64,000 nucleotides of DNA from assembly GCA_003833135.1 (NCBI GenBank), contig QZLH01000165.1:6209-70208 (forward strand). Direction: 5' to 3'. This stretch comes from Oehlia diaphana (lineage: Eukaryota > Glomeromycota > Glomeromycetes > Glomerales > Glomeraceae). The translations under genes and the position numbers were made by a program. Position 1 is the stretch's first letter. Every line of letters starts with the position of its first letter. Under the pieces are notes generated by a model, which was given only the letters and a program-made list of their open reading frames with translations, did no database searches and was not told the DNA's origin. Of the stretch, positions 36,511 to 47,841 are shown in pieces.

Positions 36511-36583
36511 TTGGCCAGTATTAGTCTAGGCGTTAATGCATGATGAGTCATCATGCATTAACGCCTAACCTAATACTGGCCAA
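36511..36583. other. Near-perfect 73-base hairpin
   Basis: TTGGCCAGTATTAG...GGCGTTAATGCATGATGA is followed after one base by its reverse complement (arms 36 bases, two or three mismatches). No protein is encoded. It could be a tiny fold-back element or a structured transcript; the TGGCCAG ends recall the AATTCTGGCC repeats elsewhere in the window. Confidence 0.7.
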
Positions 36584-37338
36584 TAGAGGTGCAGATGCTC
36601 ACATAGTAATAATTTATATAATATCAAGTTACGTCACGAGTTACAACTGGCTTAATGAGTGATGTAGATAAAAAAAAGAAAAAGTCTGCATAATGATCAA
36701 ATAGCTTTACATTTTTGAAAAAAATAATATACTGTATTTTACAAAAAATATAATAGATATTCTAATAGTGATCGTGTATATTACAATTTCAATCATAATC
36801 TTTTTAATATACTTTTTAACCAATAATGATGGACTTTTTATTTTAATGTTGATAGACTTTACATGAATTCCATGGCTGACCGTTACATTAAATTATTATT
36901 CTCCAAACATATATAATCCAGCCCAAGCAATCTCATCTTTGACATTGTCGTAATTGAATAATGTAGGAAACAATTAAAATATTTAGAGAAATCAGAAGAT
37001 AAAATTTTAAAGCTCGAAATTAATTATCAATCAAACCTAAAGACAGTTGGTGAAAGTAAAGTGAAGAGTGTTTAAAATTATTGAAGATGAATACTTGATT
37101 ATTATTGTCAGTTTTAAGAGTTGGTTTGTACCGTTTAATTAACAGGAAGTGCATATTTTTTTTTAAACAAAGTGAAGAAATGAAATAAAATTTATACATT
37201 AACACTTTTTAAGTTATCTGTTAAATTTTATGTCTAAAAAGATTGTTAGAAATCAACATAATTTATAATTCAAAGATTACAAACATGTTAAGTTCGTTAG
37301 AACCGATAATACATTAATCTGCATGGATTACAATATAA
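36584..37338. other. Intergenic, nothing recognised
   Basis: AT-rich DNA between the hairpin and the Harbinger-like MITE. The frame at 37020-37205 has no domain and low-complexity composition. Confidence 0.4.
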
Positions 37339-37620
37339 GGCCACACAAATTCAATTTTTCGGTTCACGTAACATTGAAATTTAAAATCGACCCGGTTTAT
37401 TGTTTATTAGTAAAAAAGTTTATATATAAAATCGTGACATTTGATTGGTTGACTTTTAAAAGGTAGGAATTCTAGAAGTTCTCAGCCGCGTGATAAACTT
37501 ACCGCCAATAAAATTACGTCCCGATCACGTGATAAATTTTTTATATAACTTTTTTTTATTGAAATTTGAAAAAGTGACCCGGTCGGGTGAAGTGAACCGA
37601 AAATTCGAATTTGTGTGGCC
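37339..37620. mobile_element. PIF/Harbinger-like MITE with TAA target duplication
   Basis: The 282-bp unit has ends GGCCACACAAATTCAATTTT and, reverse-complemented, GGCCACACAAATTCGAATTT. It is flanked by TAA on both sides (37336-37338 and 37621-37623). GGCC-starting TIRs with a 3-bp TAA/TTA duplication are the hallmark of Tourist/PIF-Harbinger MITEs. No coding capacity. Confidence 0.8.
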
Positions 37621-37745
37621 TAAATATTGGTATTATACTCGTATGAAAATGTTTTAATTATTTCATGTATGAAATAAACCTATTAATAGATCTTTAATTT
37701 TTATTTCTTCTCTACTTAGTTTCTTTATATTGCAAACTACAAATA

Positions 37746-37990
37746 CTATGTGAATAGTAATAAATAAAGCATAATTAAATCATTGATTAACAATTTATTC
37801 TCATACAATATGAAATAATAAATGTAACAATCCATAACTTCATAATATGTTATAATCTTTCTTTTTTGGTTATATGTGACCAACTTAACATTATGCTTTT
37901 TCAAAAATTCATCAAAATCTCTACGTTTATCACTATAGTAATCCCAATACTTGTCATTTTTACCTAATCCCAATTTAAATAGAGATTTTT
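37746..37990 (-). pseudogene. Unidentified coding fragment
   Basis: An open frame without an ATG reads LGKNDKYWDYYSDKRRDF and then DEFLKKHNVKLVTYNQKRK, with balanced, coding-like composition, until it becomes Leu/Ile/Tyr-rich and stops at 37746. A stop lies immediately upstream. It is probably a remnant of a larger gene; family not recognised. Confidence 0.3.
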
Positions 37991-38289
37991 AATTTTCTAT
38001 GTAATTCAACAGATCTTTAGATTTCATAACTGTACCTTTTTTTCAATTTGAAATAATTGTAAAGTAGCTAATTTCAAATCTTTAAGATATGATAATAAGG
38101 ATCGCTGGAAGAATCTCATCCTTCAAAGATCAATGGGAATCACTTTTTGGAACATGTTGGGTATTGGACAAGTATAATCACACTACCCCCATTTCCCACC
38201 CTACATAAAAGTGGCTTATCGTGGGATGATAGTTTATTTATAGTATAAGTTTATTTGCTTAGTATGTAATTATTAACTCTTGTAATACT

Positions 38290-39443
38290 TGCCGCAGCTA
38301 ATAAAATGGCGAAACATTTTAATGCTTTTACTAGAAGTCTTGGAAATTGATAATGAATAAATATTTGGACAAGAATTTGTAAAAACAATTAAAGTATCAT
38401 TATTAATTGTTTACTTAATATTATTTTCTCCAATTGTCAATGTAGTTAAACTCTTTCTGCTTTTTTTAATAATCAAATTAGTTACTTCAGATGACCATTC
38501 ATTATAACTTAAATCCAATATTTTAAGATTTTTAAATGAAGTATACTAGTCCATATCATCAAATGTTAACCCTTTGTTATTTCTTAATACTAATATTTTT
38601 AAATTAATACATTTTTCAATATAATCACATGATATGTTGCTAAAATCCACTTCATTCAATAAGCTTGAAATTCTAATGTGCTTGTGATAAAATCTTTATA
38701 CTCAATTTTTTTCACATGATTAAGAATGAATTCATTTAGATCATTTTGTAATTTATTAAAAGGAATAAATTCTTTTTGTGTAATTATATCATTACATATA
38801 TCATCTATTATTAAATAAAATATTTTTACAGTGATTTTTAAACAATCAAAAATACCTTTTTTCCATAGGTCTCACAATAATAATGACAATGACCTATTGT
38901 AAAATATTTCAAACCCTTAATTTTATCTTGCATAATTTTTAATAAACCTTTATCCAATAAACATATACCCCAATTCAAGAAATCTAATTTTTGAGTTTTG
39001 ACATTGTCTCATAATTGATTTCATGATATATTCTTCAAAAACACAATTTAGTAATCTATACCTTATATTAAATTTCTTTCTTTAAAAATTCTATACCATG
39101 AATCTATTGCTTTCCTTATGTCTTGAAAATTAAATTCTTTTAAATATTTCTATGAAATGATTTTTCTTATTCATTATAAATTTAAAGTCACTGACATTCT
39201 TAATGATTTGGTTGATTTCATTACATTAAGAAAGTTAAAATAAGTTTTTATGATTGAATACATTTGATGATTTTCATTTAAATTATGATATCTAAGATAT
39301 CTAAATGGGTTTTTCCAGAGAACTTATACAGTTACTTCACTAAATTGTTTATTTACAAAAGTAAGTTGAATAAACTATCCCATTATCTTTGACTTCTTGA
39401 TAATCTCAAGAATAATGCCTGGATTTAAAATAGGTAAAGACAT
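38290..39443 (-). pseudogene. F-box/LRR-like gene, broken
   Basis: From ATG at 39443 the frame reads MSLPILNPGIILEIIKKSKI, in-frame stop, then FIQLTFVNKQFSEVTV and VLWKNPFRYL: an F-box with the typical closing W. Later pieces in changing frames (FLNWGICLLDKGLLKIMQ, YFTIGHCHYYC, LKILVLRNNKGLTF, LKILDLSYNEWSSEV) are leucine-rich-repeat-like. At least five stops or shifts are present. It is an ancestral relative of the intact F-box gene at 44314-45741, lying on the opposite strand. Confidence 0.7.
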
Positions 39444-39518
39444 TGTAGAGAAAGAATGAAAGAATAGATTGAGAAGAAAGGGAGATTTTCTTGACATATA
39501 TATATATTGTAATTCTTG

Positions 39519-40264
39519 GTGAAATTCCCTTAAATGGCATGGATCGTTATTGCACTATTTTCCAAAATTAGAAATTTGGGTCACAAAATTTCCTGTTTTG
39601 GATATAGGTGTAATGTAGATTACTATCATAAAAGGAAATTCATGAAAGGAAATTTCAAAAATCAAAAATTTCAAAATTTGATTTTTACAATTTCAATTTT
39701 TTGAAATTTGCCTTTTCAGGTTTTGACTGAACATTTTAACAACAATAAAATTTTTTTTTTAAACCATTTTAATATATAATAATTTGGTAAAAAATAATTT
39801 TTTTTTTTTATAGAAACAGTGTCATGAATCTTTTAATAAAAAAAGTTTGTTAATATCTTTAATATAATTAATAAAAAAAATTGTAAGTATAATTGTTAAT
39901 TTAATAAAAAGACTTTTTGCAAGATTTTTTAACAATTTTAGTAAAATATTTAAAATATTGCAAAAACACTTTTGTAATGCTCGTTAATAGTTTTAATAAA
40001 TAACAATGCGAAAATGGTTTTAATAATATACAGTATATTTAATAAAAAAAAACACTTTGCGTAAGAGTTTTAACTATATATTTAATAAAAAAAAAAATAC
40101 TTTTCACAACACTTTCTAATGATTTTAATGAAAAATATTGCGAAAGTGTTTTTCAATAATATATTTAATAAAAAAAACATTAATGTCACAAAAACATATT
40201 TTCGATTAAATTAAATTTTGAAAAATAGTGTAACGACGATCCATGCCATGTAAGGGAATTTCAC
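39519..40264. mobile_element. TIR element, ATGGCATGGATCGT ends
   Basis: The left end GTGAAATTCCCTTAAATGGC and the reverse complement of the right end, GTGAAATTCCCTTACATGGC, extend about 45 bases as inverted repeats (ATGGATCGT...CACTATTTT). Inside are repeated TTTAATAAAAAAA...TTTTTGCAA blocks (39780-40200). A GGAAATTTCAAAA-rich block occurs inside (about 39627-39720) and again just outside the right end (40263-40355), which suggests a larger composite or duplicated unit. No ORF. Confidence 0.7.
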
Positions 40265-40891
40265 ATAAAAGGAAATTTGAAAAAGGAAATTTCAAAATCC
40301 GAAATTTCAAATTTCAGAATTTCAAAATTTCGATTTTCATAATTTTGTCACTTTTGGTCCAAACGGTACACCATAGAATGGACCCATACAGCTAACATAA
40401 CCAGGGCTATGACCTATTATAGACATGTACAGTACTTTATTATCATATTATACAAAATTTACATTTACTTTTACATAAAGATGAACATGAAAAAAAGGTT
40501 ATAGGAATGTAATCTATCATATATCTATAATTAAAAAGAGAAAAAAGAAAACAACAAAATAAAAAATAAAAAAAGAAAAACAAAATATAAGAGAAAAACT
40601 CCATAATTGAAAAGTTCTATTTGTATATGAGAAATCTATATCTCAGTTCACATCTTCAACTGGCCTTCAGGACTAACTGATCGTACTCTCCTTCTACACC
40701 TCCATGCATACATAACCTTATAATAGAAGGAGAATTACTCTGATTAATAGCCATAATTATGCCTGCCCTACAAAATTTACAAAATTTTTAGTCACATCAC
40801 CTCATACTATATGAGGTTTACCACCCTGTTAATTATGCCTAAGCAGGGAACCCAGGACACCTATGTGGCCATCATAAGATCTATGGTAAAT

Positions 40892-40967
40892 GGTCTCATA
40901 TAGTATTTAATAACAACAACTAAGTAAGTGGTCTCATATAGTATTTAATAACAACAACTAAGTAAGT
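40892..40967. repeat. Exact 38-bp tandem duplication
   Basis: The unit GGTCTCATATAGTATTTAAT, continuing to AACTAAGTAAGT, occurs twice with no difference. CTCATACTATATGAGG about 100 bases upstream is a partial relative. Identity of the copies implies a recent slip. Confidence 0.85.
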
Positions 40968-41075
40968 GACATGACATAGTAGAAGATATGTGTCAACCAC
41001 GGCCTGCCCTTCCATATGGATCAGCTTGGGGATCACCTACAGTATGTGGCATCATTGTAGCTACAACTTCGCTTC

Positions 41076-41261
41076 GTGCACAAAGCAGATAGCTACTTGC
41101 CAGTAGCATATGGTACGTACTACGAGCACATAAACCCCTATGTCAATCATAACAGTTCACCATCCGGAAGACTTTCGGTGAACCCTGCAGTCCGCACCTA
41201 CTCATACGTCCATCTGGCGAACTATTATAATTTATACGTACCACTTAAAGATGTGACCTAG
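41076..41261 (+). other. Short uncharacterised reading frame (about 60 codons)
   Basis: Codon use and amino-acid balance look coding-like (KADSYLPVAYGTYYEHINPY, VRTYSYVHLANYYNLYVP), unlike other chance frames here. There is no ATG and a stop lies 15 bases upstream, so any protein would need an exon from the left. The Tyr-rich pattern matches no family I recognise. Confidence 0.25.
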
Positions 41262-42312
41262 CCTCGAATAACAGTTCCTAGCCTGTTTTTTATTGTAAGT
41301 AGATACCAAATTTAGCATCATCTTGATGGTCCATTCCATTAATTTCAGTTAATCTGTCTAAAAGAAAATTGTGAAGGTAATAATACTTTAAAAACGCGTA
41401 AAAAAGGACCACAAAAGCAGAGTCTATACTGACAGGATAGTTTCTAATATGGTTTTTACCTACAAACAAGTATCCAAGAGAAATTCGTTACCTATAGGCA
41501 GTCCGCACAATAAACACTCATGGTTTTGAATTTTTATTTACGTCGTTTTTTTTTGCTTGTTGTATGTTTGTTGCTCATAACCTTGGACTAATAAACGCCT
41601 AGACGGTATACCTAGATAGTGACACTTAGATAGGGCTTATTACGTGAAAAAAAGTTAAAGGTGGGTTACCGATAGAGGAATGAGAGATGTATGATTAAAA
41701 AAAGAAAAAGGACAGTATAAATATATTTTTATTGTTATACAAGCTTTTCGTTAGATGATATCAATGACTCCTGCGGACGTATAATCATGATTAAGTAATA
41801 CATAATCATTTAAAAAGCCACGAAAAAAAAATACGTGTACGAGTAAAATGCAGACGAAAAGAGATTTATGACACTTTAATAATAGAAAATGACACAAGCC
41901 ACCGATTTTATTGATACGCAGTATATTACATCATTACATCAATTTATCGTATAGCTGCGCCACTACATCGGTTTCATCCTAAACTATATATAATATTAGA
42001 AATGATGATTCAGGAGTAATTGAAACTTACGAAAACAAGCAAACAAATTTTTTGAGAAATAATACTTTAATGATGTAAATAGGTTAGTGACGAAGCCGCG
42101 AACCACTCAGGTGACGTGGAGATGAACTACAGTGGACCGCAAATTTCATGAAATTTTTAGGGACGAGATTCTATAAGAAATTAAATTATCGCTAATTTAT
42201 CAATTCATTTTGAGATTAAATCACTTTTCTTTTTATTAGACAATAAAACTTTTTAAGTAGAAGAACGATAATGTAAAATAACCATATGGCTAATCATTAT
42301 CAACTTCAATAG

Positions 42313-42400
42313 CCCTGTAAAAAAAGTCGACCCGTTTTTATATTCCATCTTTTTTCCGTAAAAGGCTCATATTTCCTGTTTTCCCATTGGATTTATACCA
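42313..42400 (+). repeat. Truncated copy of the CCCTGTAAAAAA repeat family
   Basis: CCCTGTAAAAAAAGT, TTATATTCCAT and TTTTTTCCGTAAAAGGCTCA match the right end of the full element at 54331-54516 in reverse orientation; similarity fades after GGCTCATATTTCC. Confidence 0.6.
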
Positions 42401-43196
42401 TGAAAAAATGACTCTAAAGTAATGATGTCCGAAAAGATCTTCTATCCATTATAACGACTGGCCACTAAATTAGGATCACTTAAGTAATAGGTACCACGAT
42501 TTTAATTTTTCGGGTAGTAGACCTGTAAATGTAAAAGTTGCAATATATTAATATGATCACTTTCAATCAAAAGATGATAACATACTTGAGTGACAAACAC
42601 CGGCAAGTACCTCAATTGATTGTGCATTTTAATTAAAAGGTGCTTAGATGCAATTCCATTTAATCGACCAATAGCAGGACTATAGATAAAGTAATTTGGT
42701 TGGCTATCATGGTCATGTGTGCGTGCTGATGGGATTTGTGGTTAATTAAATCTTTTTTTTTAATTAGTCCTTTTTTTTCAATCTTTTTTCAAAACCGAAA
42801 TTTTTTTTTTAATTAGTCATTTTTTAATTATATTTTTTTATTATTTGAGTTCAGATCGAAAAATGGGTTTTTCGGTCTTTTTATTCGATCTTTTTTTCAA
42901 AACCGAATTTTTTTTTGCGTTTGTTGAATTTTTTCATTAATTATTAATAATAATTAACACCAATAAAGACCTTTTTTTTGCTATTATCTTCAAATTTTTT
43001 CATTCTCTAACATAGATTTTATTATATACAGAAAATAAAAATTTTTAATTGTATAAAATAAAATATTTAATTATATTGATTATAAACCATAAATCAGATA
43101 TGTTTCTATTATACTAATACAGCAGCCTCATATTATGTTAAATTATGCATAAAATTTTCATAAATATATGTGAATTGTTGTAGTGCCAAAATCCAG

Positions 43197-43310
43197 ATGG
43201 CTTCTTTTCAGGAAATATTTGAAGGTGAAACACCTGAACAAAATAAAAAGCGACTACATAAGGAAAGTCAAACCATTATAGGAAAAGACAAAGAATCAAT
43301 TATAAAGCAG
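43197..43310 (+). CDS. Candidate first exon of an unidentified gene
   Basis: ATG at 43197 opens 38 charged, coding-like codons (MASFQEIFEGETPEQNKKRL then HKESQTIIGKDKES) ending AAG CAG directly before GTATGA, a good 5' splice site. A stop follows in frame inside the putative intron. No convincing second exon was found in the next kilobase, so this may be a pseudogene or may continue with a short exon. No domain recognised. Confidence 0.35.
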
Positions 43311-44225
43311 GTATGAAATTTATAGAAGCTATGTTTTACGATTATCGAATTTGTTAAGATTTTGAATTTTATAATAAATATTTTAAATGTTTGGATAAAA
43401 AAGATTTAATCTTAAAGAATGTTCAGTAAAAATTTTGACAAATTGATGAACTTATCTATCAGTGACCAAATTTCTGTCGGCCATATGCTGTTTGTCAGAT
43501 ATATTAATTAGTTTTTTTCCTACTTTCTCTTTACTTTATTGAAGATAGTACCCAAAGATAAAAATTTATCAACGACTTAGAAGTATGAAAATATATATCT
43601 ATACAACAAAGCATCACGTCCCGTGATGTAATCTAAAATAAATTATATAACAGATACAACAGATACGTTTATATAAGAATTTACAGTATATTAAACTAGA
43701 AATCTAAGAATCTACACAGTGATGTGTACATACTTTTAAAACTACTATAATTTAAACTATAAATAACTAATAAATTTTGACATTCTTATTCTATTTTGAT
43801 GTCTTTTACACCTTACTAAAAATTTCTTCATGTTTGTTTGACTTTTCACCGTCACGTTACTTAGTTTTTATACACGCACAATAATAGGTTTATTAAGTTA
43901 TTCCCGAATAGGTGGCTTGTAACAAAAGTTTTAATTATAATCAAAGATAATTGGTTGAATAATTGTTCTTTGTTAGTTTGAGAATCAATTTTAGTTGGAT
44001 AAGTATTATGTGGCACATACTGTAACTTCAAAACAATAAAAAATTGTTATTGTTGTGTTATTGTTGTACAGTATGATCTGCCAATTTTTCTGCGGAGAAT
44101 AAATTGGACGATCTCAAAAAAAACTTTAAAAACTTTGGTAACAATAACTATTGACTGCGCCGATGCGCATTTGTGTAAATTAAGAATCGCTTTGTTTGTC
44201 GCATTTATTTTTCTTGCATTTATCA
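43311..44225. other. Intergenic or intronic, nothing recognised
   Basis: AT-rich DNA between the candidate exon and the F-box gene. The minus-strand frame at 44047-44292 overlaps the F-box promoter region, lacks a domain, and is not accepted. Confidence 0.4.
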
Positions 44226-44238
44226 TTTTTTTTTTTTT
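44226..44238 (+). promoter_or_regulatory. T13 tract upstream of the F-box gene
   Basis: Thirteen T, 76-88 bases upstream of the ATG at 44314, followed by ATATAAAATC, a possible TATA-like element. It is the only plus-strand intact gene with the tract. Confidence 0.35.
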
Positions 44239-44313
44239 ATATAAAATCATTATAAAACACAATTTTATCTTTCTAAACTCAAAACTTTTCATATATATAT
44301 TTTGTTGATAACA

Positions 44314-45741
44314 ATGTCTAAACTCATACCTGATATATTTGCTTTAATAATTAAAGCGTTGGAGGATGATTATAATACATTATTCAATTGTCTTTTAATG
44401 AATAAACTTTGGTGTGATTTAACTATACCAATATTATGGAGAAATTGTATAAATCGTAATTTAAAATCTGGACCTTATGAGAAGAATATTTCACTTGTTA
44501 AAATCCTTCTTACATTTTTATCTGAAGAATCAAAAAATATACTTATTAAGAATGAAATTAATTTATCTTTAATACAAACACAAAAACCATTATTCAATTA
44601 TATAAGTTATTGTAAATCTATCGTTACATTTGATGTAACAGAAGTTATTAAAGACTATTTTGATCCACCACTTTCAAAATGTCAGGCAAAGATTTTGGAA
44701 GAAGTATTTTATGATATGATTTTTAATAAATGTTTTAAATTATATCGTCTTAACATTTCTCATAAATTATGTTACAAGAAATATGATATAGTGAATTTTA
44801 TAAAATTAAAAGGCAATCTATCCAATATTGTTGAATTAATTTGTGGGCAGCATATAGATGAAAGATTCTTTCATATCTTGGCGGAAATTTGTGTTAATAT
44901 CAGAAAACTTGAATTAAAAGATAGTAATAAAAATAATAATCAAGGATTAATTAAATTAATTGAAGCTCAAAATAAATTAGAATATTTCACTTATAATGGA
45001 AATGAAGGACGAAACTGGGATAGTTTTTGTGAGGAGATAGGTCAAGCATTAATTAAACATAAGAACACGCTTAAACATATTCATGGTAAAACTCGATTAT
45101 GTATTCCTTTTACTATATTAGATTCTTTTGTAAATTTAGAAACTTTAATGTTAGGATATTTCACGAGAACTATGAATGGTCTACATTCAATTAAATTACC
45201 AAAACTTCAAGGTCTTAGGGTTTGTCACCTTATAGAAGTAAAAGAATTAATCCAAAATACAAGCGGTTGTCTTAAAAGAATTAAAATTCATAATCAATTT
45301 GCTAATAATATTAAAGCAGAAGATATTATACAAATCATTATAGCAATATATCAATATTGTCCAAAACTTGAATACTTTTGTATTCCTTTTGTTGATACAA
45401 TCGATGATGCATTAGGAGATCTGTTAATTAATTGTAGCCAATTAAAACATATAAAAGTATATGATGGATCTCTTATTGATGAATCATTAAATGGTGATGC
45501 AGTATTAAAAATTTTATTAAAATCAACTTCAAAAAATTTACAACGTATTGAAATAAAAGGTTCATGGAAATTCTCAGTTGAAGCAATAGAAAAATTTTTA
45601 AATAATCTGAAGGAAAGAAATTATTCACTTTATTTTGAATTTGATTTAAATCGTAATTATTTTAATAAAGAATTTTCAAATGTAATTCAAAGTTTTATTG
45701 ATGATAATGTTCTTAAAAATAATCCACTTAATTATCTATAA
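44314..45741 (+). CDS. F-box protein with LRR-like C-terminus
   Basis: One exon, 475 aa from the first ATG (MSKLIPDIFALIIKALEDDY). Residues 3-46 form an F-box: the Leu-Ile-Pro-Asp start, KLWCDLTIPILWRNC close. The remainder is a string of degenerate leucine-rich segments: LRKLELKDS-type, FVNLETLMLGYF, LPKLQGLRVCHL, CPKLEYFCIPF, CSQLKHIKVYDG, KNLQRIEIKGSW. Known role of F-box proteins: substrate receptors of SCF (Skp1-cullin-F-box) ubiquitin ligases, with LRRs binding the target. The family is very large in AM fungi; the target is unknown. The frame is intact over its whole length, unlike the relative at 38290-39443. Confidence in the F-box is high and in function moderate. Confidence 0.85.
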   Translation: MSKLIPDIFALIIKALEDDYNTLFNCLLMNKLWCDLTIPILWRNCINRNLKSGPYEKNISLVKILLTFLSEESKNILIKNEINLSLIQTQKPLFNYISYCKSIVTFDVTEVIKDYFDPPLSKCQAKILEEVFYDMIFNKCFKLYRLNISHKLCYKKYDIVNFIKLKGNLSNIVELICGQHIDERFFHILAEICVNIRKLELKDSNKNNNQGLIKLIEAQNKLEYFTYNGNEGRNWDSFCEEIGQALIKHKNTLKHIHGKTRLCIPFTILDSFVNLETLMLGYFTRTMNGLHSIKLPKLQGLRVCHLIEVKELIQNTSGCLKRIKIHNQFANNIKAEDIIQIIIAIYQYCPKLEYFCIPFVDTIDDALGDLLINCSQLKHIKVYDGSLIDESLNGDAVLKILLKSTSKNLQRIEIKGSWKFSVEAIEKFLNNLKERNYSLYFEFDLNRNYFNKEFSNVIQSFIDDNVLKNNPLNYL

Positions 45742-46128
45742 ATTTTTCTTTTTTTTCGAGATCGTTAGTGTCCATCCAATAACATTGTTTTTTTCCTTAT
45801 TACTTTATTTAATTTAATATTTTACTTGTAGTATATTAATGTATACAGTATATCATGTAACGACTTCACATGATACTTTTGTATATTAATAAACATTTAT
45901 TTTATTTTTTGGTAAATTTTATTTATTTATATAAGTTATAAATATTATAATTATTAAAGAGAAAGTCGTCACAAATATATAACTTTACTTATATCACTAA
46001 ATTAATTTTGTTAGGAAAAATAAATAAAATGTTTTTCGTAAAATTTGGATGCAATGACTTACTAAATTATAGTAATATCCGTCATCTGGTTTAGCTATAA
46101 TGGCTGATCTCTTTTCTCCCTTTCTTGC

Positions 46129-46176
46129 AATTCTTAATTTGAAGCCACTTTCGGTGGCATCTTCATTTTAAGAATT
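46129..46176. other. 48-base hairpin with CCAC-TTTCG-GTGG tip
   Basis: AATTCTTAA...TGAAGCCAC pairs with GTGGCATCTTCA...TTAAGAATT around a TTTCG loop, with small internal bulges. The tip resembles the GTGGCAC-TTC-GTGCCAC hairpin at 22746-22762. Confidence 0.6.
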
Positions 46177-46879
46177 AGGCTTCATTCAGAAATTTCGGCT
46201 GTTTTGGTTTCTTTAGCTGTTCTTTTAGCTATCAAGCTCGAAATTTTATCATTTATTTATAGCATATCGCGTTGATCAAAAACCATAATTCTGGCCAAAT
46301 AAGTAAAGTTAAAGAAGTCACGTGCAGCCTTTTTTTAGTAGCGATCATTTCGTAAATTATATCGAACTGTATTTCTAAGTAATCATTAACTGTTTGCTCC
46401 AATCAATATTATGATGCAAACAAAATCCTTTATAAATCATAGATGGCCGCTTTGTGAAATTAATTGGAAAATTATTGATAAATCAGTTTTTTTCTTAAAA
46501 AAAAAAAAAAGACTATTAGTAAAATTTATAGTTTTTTTTTCTGTATTTTAAATAATAAATGAAATTAATAAACAACAAAACCAAAATTTGTACCCGGGGT
46601 GATTTAACCTTATGAAAATTTATTAATTATAAATCACCTGGTCATTACTATCGTAACGTTTCACATATTATTTGTTTGTTTATCAGACATCATCAGGTCT
46701 CCTACACTTCTTTCGCTTTAACGTTTCGAACTTTGACCTTTTAATGTAGTATGTTTTTTTAGCTTTATTTATTTGTTTATCTCTCACTAATTAATCATTT
46801 TTCTTCTTTTTTTTTGTAGGTTCTTTGGCGTCTTAATAAACGGTAAGTTACAGGTTTTTCAGAATTTTGGATATCTATT

Positions 46880-47400
46880 TTCTTTACAACAACTAAACCA
46901 GTCCTTTTTCTTTCTTTTTTGGTTGGGTTACTTCTTGGGTTTCTTCTTGGGTCTCCTGGATTTCTTCTCAGGTTTATGCTTGTATTTCTTTTTGGTTTCT
47001 TTTGGTTTTTCGTGAGTTCCGGTGGGTCTCTTTTCTTTTCAGATGGTTTTATTATTGGGTGGGTTTTCTCAATTTTGTTTTTATACTTGTAATATTGTTT
47101 GGTCTCTTTATTATTGGACTTTGGTTCATTTCAATATTCTTTTGTTTTGTTTCAACATATATTTTTATCATTGATTTCATTTGATTTCATCAATTTTTTA
47201 TCTTTTTAAATTTGATTTCTTTTTCAATTGCTTCATTATCACGTTTGTTTTCAATATTTATATTCTTCATCTATTTCTTTATTTTCACTTATTTTCATTC
47301 CATTTTCTTATTTTTGTCCTTCATCATTTCCCTTCACCCTTTATTTTTTCTCTTTATTTTATTTCTTTTTTTAGTCACTTGTTTCCTACCAATCCTACAA
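46880..47400 (+). repeat. Pyrimidine-biased T-rich tract
   Basis: Long runs of TTTCTTTTTTT, TCTTCTTGGGTTTCTTC and TTTTATTTC give strong strand asymmetry (T far above A on the plus strand). Open frames here are Phe/Leu/Ile-rich translations of the bias and are not annotated as genes. Confidence 0.6.
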
Positions 47401-47541
47401 TAAATAATGATTTTTTATTAACATTATAAATGTATAAATACTTTAGCTTTAGTTTAACTTACAAATAAAATTTATTATTTTTTTTTTTATATTTACGAAA
47501 AATAATCAATTTTGAAATATTAAAATATTAAATTTATAAAA

Positions 47542-47841
47542 TTATTTTTTATAAGGGGGATTTAACCTACAGTAAGTATATAACCCGGGGGTTAAGTTAG
47601 CAAAACTCAATAAAATATTAGCTTGGGGCTGACATAAAGTGTTCTGTTGTCCGGTGGGTTGATAGATTGTTTCTGCCAAATGCACAATGATCTCTATAAA
47701 CCATATTTCGTCAGTTTTCGTCATGTGGTCAATAAATAAGTCATTCTCTTTTTTCGATGCTATTGCTTCAGTTTCTGAACTTTGACAACGGTTATGTTTC
47801 CTAATTATCAACTCGATCTCGGCAGCATAGCTAACTAGCAC
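47542..47841 (-). CDS. Hypothetical short frame, doubtful
   Basis: A 99-codon frame with balanced, Glu/Ser/Gln-containing composition (AEIELIIRKHNRCQSSETEA, TKTDEIWFIEIIVHLAE) ending NPPYKK. It opens with GTG; the first ATG is at codon 40 (MTKTDEIW). No domain, neighbour or promoter supports it. It could be a remnant exon. Confidence 0.2.
   Translation of the reverse strand: MLVSYAAEIELIIRKHNRCQSSETEAIASKKENDLFIDHMTKTDEIWFIEIIVHLAETIYQPTGQQNTLCQPQANILLSFANLTPGLYTYCRLNPPYKK

Larger units (their letters stand above)
40356..43196. other. Long intergenic tract of different texture
   Basis: About 2.8 kb with no clear gene. The part 40640-42300 is visibly less AT-rich and less repetitive than the surroundings. 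It holds a 38-bp exact tandem duplication (40892-40967), the short frame at 41076-41261, and a truncated repeat copy (42313-42400). 42740-43060 is T/A homopolymer-rich with TTCGGTTTTGAAAAA-type inverted motifs. Confidence 0.45.

Noticed and set aside
47002..47429. Phe/Ile/Leu-rich plus-strand frames that look like membrane proteins
   Set aside because: They lie in a pyrimidine-biased tract; codons TTT, ATT and TTC follow from base bias, and three overlapping frames are equally open.
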